This document shows, piece by piece, positions 10,298 to 21,000 of a stretch of 64,000 bases of DNA. The stretch spans positions 528,280,538 through 528,344,537 of the forward strand of contig CM046876.1 of the NCBI GenBank assembly GCA_025667525.1, in the 5' to 3' direction. Position numbers and translations under genes: made by a program. This DNA comes from Glebionis coronaria. Its lineage: Eukaryota > Streptophyta > Magnoliopsida > Asterales > Asteraceae. Numbering within the stretch: position 1 is the first letter of the stretch; each line of letters begins with the position of its first letter. The notes beneath the pieces were generated by a model. That model had not been told where the DNA came from and did not search any database. It saw only the letters and a program-made list of their open reading frames with translations.

Positions 10298-10744
10298 AAA
10301 ATGTAGCATGATAGGTGGTATAGCCCTCCTAATATGTGTCAATGGGGATTATGCCCTTTTGCTTATGCCTGCACAGTCTCAGTCTTAGCTATTGTGGATG
10401 TGGGTTAAGTTGAATGGCTTGTGACTGAGATGTGTTTGTAAATGTAATCAAAGGGGTATAATCAATTTGGTGTTTCTCTTATAGGTGTAGTATGTTAATT
10501 AGCATTATCTATGACACTGTAAGCACAAGTCTGGCTTAAGTGTCAGATATATAATAGCATGTGTTATCAGATACATCCGATATAGGATACTGAGGATATG
10601 GTATTGTTCAATTTGTTGTATTCAGGTTTTATCTGTATCTTCTAGTGTCAGTATCTGTTTGAATCTGGATGAATAGGCATGTCTATTCGTCCTATGATGT
10701 TATTGTTGATTATTAATACAAGAATTCACCTTTGCACCCAAATT
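10298..10744 (+). mobile_element. 447-bp insertion, possibly a solo LTR
   Basis: The 15-bp sequence AAAGGTTGATTGGCC lies on both sides (10283-10297 and 10745-10759). The uninterrupted form in the inverted-repeat arm (near 6474) carries it once, so this is an insertion. The insert can be read as TGTAGCATG...TTTGCACCCA with an LTR-like A/T-rich 3' part. However, no 5-bp TSD fits those ends and 15 bp is long for an LTR element. It could also be a retroposed sequence. Confidence 0.4.
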
Positions 10745-11320
10745 AAAGGTTGATTGGCCTGGCCAAAGGCAATTGATCACGGTTAAGAAGCCAAGATGGG
10801 AAGTCAGGTGTGGTTGTCATTAAAAAACATTAATGGTTTTAGGGCCCGAGTTAACCTCTTTTGTTGTGGTTACTAGAGTGCTTGATGAGCCAACCCGCAC
10901 CGGGTTCACGGGTCGTTTTTTAAGAGAGCCATTGTTAACTGATCTGAAATTTCTTGTTTCCGGTTGTGCTGGTTTCATGAAGAGGGGCCGACGGATTGAG
11001 ATGACTTAGGTGGCACATGTGATCGGAGGTCTTCTGGACATTGTTATTCTTGTTACTTTGACGGATCACGTGCATCACGAGGCCAGTCAAATAATCGTAT
11101 ACCATATGATCATTTTTGAGAAGTTGTTTTGAAGAGCTCTTCATGAACATCATCATCCATACAAAACATTCTGATTTGTTTGTAACTATTTACTTATTCA
11201 AAGTTTTTGCCTACAAGGAAAAATGATCACACCTTAATAAAATGAAGAAATTTGGAGTGTTTGTGTGATATTGGGTGTTATTATATTGTACCTTAATGCG
11301 GGATTTTATGGTATTTTGAT
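10745..11320 (-). repeat. Third, single copy of the hairpin arm
   Basis: This copy is collinear with 6471-7045 and stops at the equivalent of the hairpin centre (ACCTTAATGCGGGATTTT). It has no inverted partner nearby. The minus strand carries the same coding-like peptide (10935-11156, with NDHMVYDYLTGLVMHVIRQ). It shows that the arm can exist alone, so the hairpin at 6445-7650 arose by inverted duplication. Confidence 0.7.
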
Positions 11321-11600
11321 ATCAAGAAATCCGTTGAAGTGTTCTTCCTTCAATTTCTGAACCTGCAAAGCATATTGAATCACTTTGAATCAGTAAAAGT
11401 CTAACAAATAGTAAATCAAAATGATCAAAATGGAGCATGCTAAAATTAGGAACAATGCCTTTCTTAAAGCATATTCACGCAAAGCATCACGAGCGTAAAA
11501 CTCGTTAGGAGCTTCAATGTCGGCCGGAGCTGTCATTTAACATCATCATTAAACAGTCCCAAAGAGTAGAAGGTGTTAAAATACTTTCCATTTCATAAGA
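11321..11600. other. Spacer without recognised features
   Basis: A/T-rich sequence with no open frame of note, no tRNA-like boxes and no repeat shared with the rest of the window that I could see. Confidence 0.5.
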
Positions 11601-11620
11601 ACATTAAACAACTACTAACC

Positions 11621-11844
11621 ACTCAAGGGTGGCCTAGTGGCAAAAGGGTTTGTGGCTATCACTCCAAAGTGTGTGAGGTCTCAAGGTCAATTTCTGCTAA
11701 GTGCAAATAACTTTGAAGTGGCTACGCCAACCTACTGAAAAGGGAGGGTTTTACCTGGTTTGAGTCAGTGTGGCGGTGGGTTCAAACCCCATGGATTAGT
11801 CGGCCAATGTGTCGGAAATCACGGTTACCAAAAAGAAAAAAAAA
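11621..11844 (+). mobile_element. Second SINE-like insertion with 20-bp TSD
   Basis: The target ACATTAAACAACTACTAACC at 11601-11620 reappears as ACATTAAACAGCTACTAGCG at 11845-11864 (17 of 20 identical). The body starts CTCAAGGGTGGCCTAGTGG, an A-box-like sequence. It contains GAGGTCTCAAGGTCAA, a weak B box, and GTGGGTTCAAACCCC, a stronger one. It ends with an A-rich tail at 11829-11845. It differs from the SINE at 9954, so two families are present. Confidence 0.7.
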
Positions 11845-11864
11845 ACATTAAACAGCTACTAGCG

Positions 11865-12766
11865 ATTAGCATGGTCCAAAGCATGTGCACAAAATTACCT
11901 TATTTTATGTTTATCTATAAAATATAATCTGTCGTTTCAAGTGTATTACTAACCGAGTTACCTGGCTATTATTATTACGAGCATTGGGATGCCTAACTCG
12001 CATGACTAATTATTGCCTAGACTTATGTATCAGACTATCAGCATTTCTTAGCTTTGAAGCCTGTTATGAATCACTGTTTCTCTATGCAGCTATGCTTGAT
12101 ACTTGGATTTAAACTGTTATTTGGTTGTTTGGTTTTGTTTGCCACGCTCACATACTTGGCACGTGAGTTCTTTGATCTTTATGTTCAACACATAACTGTC
12201 AAACAGCATCACAGCAATCGTATATTCTTCCTTCAATGAGACGACCACCTGGTAAAAAAAAATTTGTCATTGAAGATTGTTTTTTTACGGATGTTTGACT
12301 CGATTTTTTTATTGGATTTTAACGTTGGTTTTTAGTCAGTGGTGCTGCATTCAGAAGGAAAAGTAAGATCGCCGGCCATCGGGATTCCGAAAGTTTGGCT
12401 CGGGCGTCATAATATTTTTTATAAACTACACTACGAAATGGTTTTTAAGAGGGTCAAATTATAAAAAAACTTCGAATAATTTCAAAATTTTACACTACAA
12501 TTTTTTCGATAAGGGTCACATGACCCTTGTGACCCTCATGTGTCTCAGCCACTGCCTACAACACCCCCGCCCCAACTTTAGAAACATAACCGCTACTGGT
12601 CTGTCAGTGGTAAGCCAAACATTCAAACCAGAGTGATGATGGCAAGTGCTTTTCATTTTATATTTTACCGGGGCATTCAAAAGCCCTTTTACCCAAAAAC
12701 GGTGCTTATCATTTGTTTCGTGTGGTGTGCAGTTGTTGAATACAGAGATAGGAAAGGTTCGGAAAA
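11865..12766. repeat. Spacer and partial block module upstream of tRNA-Phe copy 2
   Basis: 11865-12270 shows no recognised gene. 12290-12400 matches the module near 535-625 (GATTTTTT, GTCAGTGGTGC, AGAAGG, GGCCATCGGGATTCC). 12560-12640 matches the immediate upstream of the other tRNA-Phe genes (CCCCGCCCCAAC, AACATAACCGCTACTGGTC). The middle of the module is missing or strongly diverged. Confidence 0.55.
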
Positions 12767-12771
12767 GCGGG

Positions 12772-12814
<43 letters not shown>

Positions 12815-12839
12815 ACGTGTTCGATCCACATTCACCGCA
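12767..12839 (+). tRNA. tRNA-Phe (GAA), copy 2, T-stem mismatch
   Basis: Identical to the copy at 1785 except for one G-to-A change in the 3' strand of the T stem (CACAT instead of CACGT), which replaces a C-G pair by C-A. The A and B boxes are intact, and a T6 run begins a few bases downstream, so transcription by RNA polymerase III is plausible. The usual tRNA-Leu partner survives only as a 3' fragment at 12871. Confidence 0.85.
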
Positions 12840-12870
12840 ATTACTTTTTTACCATCGTTTCTTTAGGTAT

Positions 12871-12904
12871 TCTAAAGGCGTGGTTTCAAATCCCACTCTC
12901 AACA
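12871..12904 (+). pseudogene. 3' fragment of tRNA-Leu
   Basis: The sequence TTCAAATCCCACTCTCAACA at its end is exactly the T loop, T stem and acceptor of the tRNA-Leu genes at 1956 and 14152. It is preceded by AAAGGCGTGG for AAGGGCGTGG. The 5' half, including the anticodon arm, is deleted. It lies where the tRNA-Leu partner of tRNA-Phe copy 2 should be. Confidence 0.85.
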
Positions 12905-13975
12905 ATTTCTTTTTCTTTTTCTGATTGTTTCCCTGCAATTTGGTATGAGACTAGTATGCTTTAAGGCTAGGATGTCGCTTCTGATCATTGATGATGAGGA
13001 TCATAATCTTAGATCTCAATGTGTAACACGAAAAAGATACTTGAGTTCAAGAGCTCCTCCGATTACATATAACACTATCCATTCCAAAGTTTTGAGTCAA
13101 GTAGTATCCATATGGAACATTAGTTCAATATGAAGGGTGGGCGTAGAAATTATTTCTACATTCGACAATCTTAATTTTGATATAGATTCTTTGGCGTTGC
13201 TAAATTAATGAAGTCTATGTGTCGTCTATTTGGCAGGTGATGCACTACAAGAGCTGTACTAAAAGCCATACTGATGCGGTTAACATCATGTGGAGATTTA
13301 GATGTATGAACTCATTACATCTCAACAGGAATCAATCTTTAACATTGAGATGTGATTGAGAAAGCTTTGTAATCATCCTTATCTCATGTTAAGCTCCATT
13401 TGCTTCTTTTTATGTTCTTGTCAAAGACACAGTCGTGTGGGCTTGGGGTTAATTTAGCAAGTGTGAATACAGTCATTATCTATGATGCTGATTTCAACCA
13501 ATATTGGTCTGTCAATAAGGCTTTTCGCTTACAGGCTTGTAGTTTGTGCTAGTGTTGAAGAAAGGAGCTTACAGGTGGCAAAGAAGTGAAACTTTCGAAA
13601 CATATATTCGGTATACTTCATAAATACCAGGTCATATTTAATATGGATGAATTGAATTCTAATGTTATTGACTTTGTGCGACAGCGCAACTCAAATGGTT
13701 GCTGTGATCGGTCTTGGAAATGTGGCCATCTTGTAAGCCGATTAGTGATACCCTTATTAGTCATGAATACCATCTTATTAGTCGTGATCACGATATGAAA
13801 CCAGTACGAGACCCAGAGAAGCATAAAAAATACAACGGAAAGTCGCACCATAAAAGTAACCTATAAGCTATAACACCCCCGCCCCAACGTTAGAAACATA
13901 ACTGCTACTGGTCTTGAATCGGTTAGTGGCAACTGTCAAGTAAGTCAAACATTCAAACTAAGGTATTTCAAGTAA
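12905..13975. repeat. Spacer; its 3' end is the module upstream of tRNA-Phe copy 3
   Basis: 12905-13550 has no recognised gene. 13550-13580 carries the block phrase GTGTTGAAGAAAGGA. 13690-13740 resembles 5115-5160 (GTGATCGGTCTTGGAAATGT). 13770-13975 is a close copy of 1580-1784 (GTGATCACGATATGAAACCAG, CCCCGCCCCAACGTTAGAAAC). It is non-coding. Confidence 0.55.
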
Positions 13976-13980
13976 GCGGG

Positions 13981-14023
<43 letters not shown>

Positions 14024-14048
14024 ACGTGTTCGATCCACGTTCACCGCA
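13976..14048 (+). tRNA. tRNA-Phe (GAA), copy 3
   Basis: Identical to the tRNA-Phe at 1785-1857: same acceptor, D arm, CTGAAGA anticodon loop and CACGT T stem. It has a T4 run about 14 nt downstream, and tRNA-Leu follows after 103 bp. The upstream 200 bp are also conserved with copy 1, so the regulatory flank was duplicated with the gene. Confidence 0.95.
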
Positions 14049-14151
14049 TAAATACTTCCTTTTACCAACGTTTCTTTGGTTATTCTTTTAAGTCTGAATC
14101 TTGTATCTTGACTTTAGGATATTAGTCATCTTTCCAAACAGCTCAACATAT

Positions 14152-14191
14152 GTTGAGATGGCCGAGTTGGTCTAAGGCGCCAGATTAAGGT

Positions 14192-14224
<33 letters not shown>

Positions 14225-14232
14225 TCTCAACA
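14152..14232 (+). tRNA. tRNA-Leu (AAG), copy 2
   Basis: An 81-nt class II tRNA with a fully paired anticodon stem (CCAGA/TCTGG), anticodon AAG and intact A and B boxes. A T6 run near 14239 should serve as the terminator. It is the better-paired of the two full-length tRNA-Leu copies in the window. Confidence 0.95.
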
Positions 14233-14327
14233 TGCAATCTTTTTTGAAAGGTTGCAACTTGAAAGGTTGCAACTTGCAAGGAGTGCTCTACTGGTGTTAT
14301 GCCACATTGGCTAGCAGTAGCAGGTGC

Positions 14328-15496
14328 CAGGCCCGGATTAGCTATGGGCAGTCAGGGCGACCGCCCAGGGCATCACACAAGCAGGGGGCATGTTTTTCTG
14401 ATTTGTATATATGAGAAAATTTATAAATTGAAGGAATTTAAAGCTGAATATGAATGAACACAAACAAGTTCAGTTTGGGGGTATTGAGGAAGACGAAAAA
14501 CAAGAAAGAGAAGAAAACAAATGATTTGTTTTGTCGTGTAGTAGTCACGTGATGTGTAAATAGAGCGGCTTTTCGAACCCAACTTTTATATTTTTCTCAA
14601 TTTCTAGTTTTCACTTATTACACTAAAAGAAGACTTCATTTTCCGTAGTTTTTCTACTTGCCGGAAACAAAACTTTTGCATAGAAGATTAGAGATCAAAG
14701 TATTATTTCATTCTTCAAACGTTTTCGAGTAATTGAGTAATTTCTTATAATTTAGGATTAATTTTATATACCATCTTATTTTGAAAATCAATTTCATATA
14801 TCACCAAAATGCAACTATTAAATAGATAATGTAGAATAATTTTTAAGCATATATATGAAATTGATTTTAAAAATAAAGTAATATATATGAAATTACCCCT
14901 ATAATTTATGTTCACTTACTTTTAGAATAACTATTTATTTTGAAAATACACAAGTCAAAGAAAATCTATTATCAAATCTCTTTTAGTTGATCACGATTAA
15001 AATGTAAAGCGGATACTTATTACGTTGATTAACCAAAAAAAAATATACAAAACAAAATCTAAAGGCGGAAGTAGTCGAGATAACGTTAATGAAAATACCC
15101 CGTGATTGATAATCGTCTGAGTGTATAATTTGTGCATTTGAATTTATAATTTTCTGGAAATTTAAAAAATAAAACTTTATTCGTGACAAATTAAAGGAAT
15201 CACTAAATGTTTTTACACGTCAAAAAAGAAGAAAAAACAAACAAGTGTCAAGTTTGATTCATTTTGAGGTATTATCCGTACTTATTTCAATGAAAATGGT
15301 TATTTTATTATGACCATAAATTATTTTTTGCTTTGTTTATACCTCATTTAGCATGGCCATATTTTGACCATTCCCTCATGCTTAAAAAATCTTGCGAGTC
15401 GTGACAAATCTCGCTAGTTTTACGTTTACATTATTTTAGTCGGGGCATAATTTTACCATTTCGCCCAGGGCATCAAAAATCTCACGACCGGCCCTG
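14328..15496. mobile_element. Non-autonomous hAT-like element (about 1.17 kb)
   Basis: The left end CAGGCCCGG and the reverse complement of the right end, CAGGGCCGG, form a short TIR. CGCCCAGGGCATCA occurs near both ends, at about 14362 and 15460. GCAGGTGC directly precedes the left end and recurs 7 bp beyond the right end, so the target duplication is not clean. No coding region is visible. It interrupts the block between tRNA-Leu copy 2 and the LINE ORF1 remnant, which are contiguous in copy 1. Confidence 0.55.
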
Positions 15497-15529
15497 GCAG
15501 CCGGCAGGTGCCATATTCTGTTGTTAAAC

Positions 15530-16270
15530 TTATATTGGGAATGCTTGGAGTAAGTTTGGAATGGAGAAAGGGACAACTAATGCAAAAAAGGTTCTTTTTC
15601 TTTAAATTTTCAACTATTCAAGGCGCTGAAAAATGTGTTGGACTATGGATAAACCTAAATCACATGGATGATCCTGTGGTACACCTATTTTCCGTAATAA
15701 GATCTGTGGATTAAAATGCATGATGCGTATACTTCAGAAGGGTTAAGCATGCCTACTAAGAACGTCTATGATGTTGGATACCTAACATGTGTTTGGCGGG
15801 GGCGAAGTAGCTATGCTAGGGCTATGATTGAAAGAAATCAATGTAAATTATGAGTTGGTTGATAGCTTGGTTGTGGCTGTCGTAAAGTTAAGAGGGAAAT
15901 TTTTGTACGGTTAAACTATCCGTATTGAGTACGAATGGAAGCCTCCCGGGTATGAACTTGTTCTATATTTAGGCATTTGTCGGATACTTGCCGAAAGACT
16001 ACTTAGGATGTCGAACCTGAATGTGGATAACGAGGGGTTTCGTGGGATTGAGAAAGGGGGTAATAACATAGCGTTTATGGTACTCAAACCTAAGTTTGCT
16101 GATCGTCTTAAAAACAGATCGTGTAAATTTAAGGAGGGTGCAAAGAATAGGGCGTCTACATCTAACAAGGCATCTACATAGAAGGGTAACATGGTGACTG
16201 CGTCAAATCCTTTTGATCTATTGAGTAAACACGACGTTAGTTCTAATAAAATTGCTCAAGATGATGCTCA
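15530..16270 (+). pseudogene. LINE ORF1 (DUF4283/zinc-knuckle type) remnant, copy 2
   Basis: This is the paralogue of 2085-3208. It keeps the segment deleted there, including a frame reading YEWKPPGYELVLYLGI near 15925-15975, the part before the missing CCHC knuckle. Near 16085-16185 it reads LKPKFADRLKNRSCKFKEG and then ASTSNKAST, followed by a stop. Several frame breaks are present. It belongs to the duplicated tRNA block and is not an independent insertion. Confidence 0.65.
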
Positions 16271-16477
16271 TGTGCTTGGCACGCGAGTTCTTTGGCGTTG
16301 GAGATTGTATCTTTTTGGATGTTTGATTTGATTCTGTTTGACTCAATTTTTTTCTTTTTGGATGTTCAGAGGGACAAGTATGATTGTTGGCCATCAGGAT
16401 TTAGATGTATCTTGTTCGGGTGAGTGTGTGAGAAAGTGGAGGAGTTTACGTTTGTCTCAACTCTACGGCAAGTTTCT

Positions 16478-17046
16478 CTTTTTTTTTTTTGAACGGCGGC
16501 ATTTTATAAAAGCACCAATCTAGCAAGATACTAGAAGGCAACAAGAGACATTACATGATCGGAGATATAGCTAAAACCGGGGTTTTCACCCATAAATCCC
16601 AATCTATTCTAAAATTCTTACACCTATTACTCACCCAAAAAAACAAGTTTTGAACTTCCTTAAAGACGTCACAACCGTTAGACTCTTTTAAGCGAAAAAC
16701 TTTAGCATTTCTACTTCTCCAAATCTGCCAAATCGAGGTGAAAACAACAGCTTCAAAGCATTGGAGATGGAATGAGTTCTTTTTTTCTCGGTGGTCAACC
16801 GGTTAACAAAATTGGAGACACTTTTGTAATCGAGGTTCCTACAAAGAGAGAACCCCCGCCATCTAAAAATAAAATTCCAAATGCTAAGAGACCAAGAGCA
16901 CTGACCCATGAAATAATCTAAAGATTCGACATCTTCTTCACACATAGGGCAGAGAACCAAATGCACGTCAATACTCCTCTTGTCAAGATTACATCTAGTT
17001 GCAAGACTATCTTTGTCGGCTCGCCAGACTAGAACGTTCACCTTCT
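16478..17046 (-). mobile_element. 5'-truncated LINE (3' end of ORF2), minus strand
   Basis: The frame at 16688-17041 contains NVLVWRADKDSLATRCNL and then CPMCEEDVESLDYFMGQCSWS, the zinc-binding domain C-terminal to the reverse transcriptase in plant L1 elements. A poly(A) tail (poly(T) on plus) ends it at 16479-16490. The host sequence GGCAAGTT-CTCTTTCTATAAG is uninterrupted at about 688-712 and 8393-8420 but is split here. A 6-bp CTCTTT is duplicated at the two junctions. 5' truncation with a tail and short TSD is the normal outcome of target-primed reverse transcription. Confidence 0.85.
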
Positions 17047-17265
17047 TCCTCTTTCTATAAGGCTTTTTGTTTACAGTCGTGTTGTTCGTGCTAGTGTTGA
17101 AGAAAGGATCCTGCAGTGTTTAGATAATTGAAATTTCCCAAACATCTTGGCCTGTTGCATAAGCAATCATCTTACCTAAGTAATAGCGCGCATATAGTAT
17201 CCAACCTTTAATTTTTCATGGCTGCTATTTTAATACCAATTCTCATTTGTAAGACTCAATCAGAC

Positions 17266-18007
17266 AGAGGCGGAGATAGGAGGGGGGGCACAAGGGGCAC
17301 GTGCCCCCCCCCCCCCCCCCCCCCACCGGCAAATTTTGTAGTGTATTTTTTTGTATTTTTAAGCAAATTTCGAGATGTGCCCCTCCCAAAAGTATTTGTT
17401 TTCTGTAATTTGAGCGATTTTGATGCAGAAAATATACTATGGATTGTAAGAATAAATGTTTTACAGTAGTTTTTTGGTGAAGAAGATGAAATGATAGAGA
17501 AGGAGAAGTGGTAGAGAAGATGGGTGTTAGGTTTTGTGAAAGTCAAATAGGGAAAAGACAAAATAAAATATACATGTACTTTTTTTTATATTTTTAATTA
17601 TATACTAGTATTACTAGGTCTCTACCCGTCCGATGGACAGTTTTCTTAGTAGCATATTGAAATCATTGAAATCTTAAAAACACTTTAAATTTTAATACAC
17701 TAATTATATACGAATGCACTTTGTGGGATGAGACATATTGAATAAGTTTAGGAATGAGGTGGTGTTTCGGTTACGTGCTTGAGAAATCGTATGTATCAAC
17801 AGTTCGAATATATATATGAAATGAATTAAAAAACTTGAGCAAGTAATCATGTGTTATAGACTATAGTTTATGGTTTTAGCGAGATGTTTTCAATGGCTTC
17901 TTGAGCAAATAAGTACACATTATGGCCAGATGAGACTTTTACAATACGTATGCATTTTTTTACTGGCACTCACAGAACCAATATACAAAACGACAACCGT
18001 ATATATA
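17266..18007. other. Left end of the compound insertion and 3' flank of the gene-like locus
   Basis: Contains the left TIR, a G run and a C run around 17280-17325, and A/T-rich sequence with no recognised gene. Just right of it lies the stop of the minus-strand terminal exon, so 17600-18007 would be its 3' UTR and downstream sequence. No clear polyadenylation signal could be singled out. Confidence 0.45.
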
Positions 18008-18069
18008 TCAAGCCACTCTATATAGTTGTGCGTCCATACTTGATTTTTCCGTGTCCCATTGTCCCCAGT
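18008..18069 (-). pseudogene. 3' part of the terminal exon of the split gene-like locus
   Basis: Read on the minus strand, this segment continues, in frame across the gypsy insertion, the exon at 31450-31557. It gives GQWDTEKSSMDAQLYRVA and then a TGA stop at 18008-18010. The join falls at the 5-bp target duplication (CCAGT here, CCAGC on the other side). The protein family is not recognised. Continuity of an open frame over the insertion point supports a real coding exon broken by the retrotransposon. Confidence 0.5.
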
Positions 18070-21000
18070 TGTCACACTCTCAAAATATCAGAGTATAATG
18101 GCAACAAGGGAGTGGTGACGTCATGATTATCATACACACAGTTACAAAGAACGACCTCTAAATGAGACGTTCGGAAAATTGATCACTTGCATTTGATAAA
18201 ATAAATAGTTTTAACATAGTGCGGAAGCATAAAACTGGTCACAGATACAAAAACATAGTTTCCAAATAGTACAAATGATCTTTATTTTCAATAGAAATGA
18301 CGGCAGTGCATGAGACCTCACATAGCATCTTCGTTCTTAATACCTGAGAAAAACATTGCTAAAGCGTCAACATAAAGTTGGTGAGTTCATAGGTTTAGTT
18401 AATTTGAAGTGTTTAATGAACCACAAGATTGTTCCCAAACATGATGACAATATAACAAATACAAAGTTATCATAAAAGCATTTATTACAGTCTAAGCTCG
18501 TGACACCAAAGCGTTAACAACACCGGCAGTATAAGCATATAAATGTAGCCCAACTGGATGCCTAAACCCACGACATCCTATCTCAGACTCAAATGAAACT
18601 GTGCCCGCTTGTCCCCTGTTGGACCAAGACGGACATGGGCGTCAACCCCGATAGATCTATCCATAACATTCGCGCTTACACAAAGTAATTAACGGTTCAC
18701 GATTCACGGGCCAAAGCAACTGGGTTTTTAGTGGGACTTAGACTAGTATATAAATCAGTAAATGCACTTGTGTTCATACGTCAAATCAAGCAATATCTCA
18801 CCCCAAAAAGCTGTAAAAGCAGTTAAAAAGTGGGGCTATAAACTCACCTCGTTAAATAAGCAAAGTGATGGGAATGCAAATGTAGCTCGAGAATATGATC
18901 ACGTTATCCAAAACCTATTTGAATATAATGACCGTGTCACAAAACGAAGGTTTCATAAATAGAATGCATAATGACATATATGTGCTTGACTTCACATTTT
19001 TATTTATAACGACACGAAAAGTATACATATGGTTTTTAGTGGGCATTAGGCTTAACAAAATACTAATATGTTTTGGTATTGGGCTTACACGGCCCAACAC
19101 CCAAACAAACAGCCCAAGATATAAACATATACGGGATCGGCCCATGTCTATTTGGTTTGACCCGGCCCAGGTGGCGTTAATAACAAAGATGGGGGGGAAA
19201 CAAGATATTACTCCCTCTGTCATTTTGTTCTCATATCTCACGCCCAAAAAAACACACACATAAATAATCTCTCTCTCTCTCTCACCGACCCTCTCATCTC
19301 TCTCTTTTCTGGGTTACTACTTGTTCGAGTCGCATTCATATACATCCTTATTCATCAAATCAACCCCATATATAGTTAAATCCGGTTCATAAACATCATG
19401 TGGTGGTGTTTTTGGTTCGATTATTGGTTCGTATGACATGGGTTTCATCTCCTTATGTGTTTAATCCGAATCTTGATGTGGGTTTCATGTTATCCATGAA
19501 TGATTCTTCTAGAAAGATAAGTTTATTAATCATTTAGTTTCCATAAAACAAAGTCTTGTGTTTTCTTGATAATCCTTCGAAAATATAAGGTTTTCTTGTT
19601 TTAAAAATACTTGATTTAATCTTAATTAGATGATTCCGATTCGAATTTGAATAACTTAAAAATTAGGGTTTCTTATAAATTGGGGGTTTTGATAGATCTT
19701 GCGTGTATAAATGTTTCATTAACGTTTTCTTTAATAAAAATATGTTAATTGTATTAATTTATAAAATTAGGGTTTCGGTAAAATTAGGGTTTCATTCATA
19801 CCTCATTATTAATCTAATTAAATGGTTGATTCGCGTTTATATAATGTTTAATTAAAGTTTTAAAACGATTTGTAAAAATTAGGGTTTGAACAATTTGGGG
19901 GTTTTCTAAATCTAGTATTTTATTACAATTAATTGGTGTTTATGAGTACTAATTGGTATTAATTACATAATAAAATCATTTTATAAAAATTAGGGTTTCG
20001 AATTAATGGGGGTTTTCTTAATCTTGCGTTTTATTCTAATTAATTAGTGTTTCTAAGTATCAGTTTGTATTAATTATATAATAAAATCAAGTTACAAAAA
20101 TTAGGGTTTCGGAATAATTGGGGGTTTTCACACCCGTGGGTCTAATTAAGTTTAATTAGTGTTTTCGTAAGATGAATTGTGTTAATTTCATATTTGTGAC
20201 TGATATTTAAAAGGTATTAGGGTTTCGGCTGTTTAGATGAACGATTCGGGTGGGGTTTTGTTAGTTACTGTTACCATTAATATTATTTTTAAACAAAATA
20301 TGGTTATTAAAGAAAAACACATAAAATGGTAAAAAGAAAAGGTCTGGTCTCGACAGAAAAAAATGGGGGGTTTGGGTCATGGGTTCAATAGTCCAAATTG
20401 ACAGCACAATACTATTATTATTATATTTTATTGCTTAATCCGAATGGTTTTACAAGACTAACTAGTTTGGTTTGTTTCGCAGGTTGCTTTTAAAATGACA
20501 AGCACAACTAAATGTATGCAGAAAATAAAAGAAAGGTGGGTAAAAGACTAACAATAAGGAAAGGATTTTCGGCTTGGTGTATTTGGACAGGAAAGGAATG
20601 GCTTGGCTGGAAACTCTGTAGCTTTGTTTAACCCAGATTTGTTTGTGTTGTAATATTGTTTTGTGTTTAAGGATTGTGTTGAGACTGTGAAAAATTGTGA
20701 TAGTATTTAACTTGTAATAATTTGCTTAGGGTTAGTCTAAATCTGGAATTGGTATGCTTGTGACATACTCAAATGGGGTAATCTTGGCCTGTGTGTTTGC
20801 TGCTAGTGAGGCTAAGTAGTTTATCCTGTGGTCTTGACTTTTGTTGACCGAATGGTGGTCTAAAGTGGTGTCCAGGTTTGAAGTAAATGTATTTTCAAAT
20901 TATATGTTTATAACCTTAAGCTTTGTATTCAGTATGCATTTGTTCACACTATACAAACCTTCGGCCCAGTTAGGGGTTTGATGGGTATTTCGGCCCATAA

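Noticed and set aside
13586..13851. Overlapping frames on both strands upstream of tRNA-Phe copy 3
   Set aside because: The sequence belongs to the duplicated non-coding module, and the frames are not conserved in the other copies.
17218..17561. Frames with polyproline or polyglycine near 17300
   Set aside because: They arise from a C run and G run at the end of the compound insertion, with no conserved domain.
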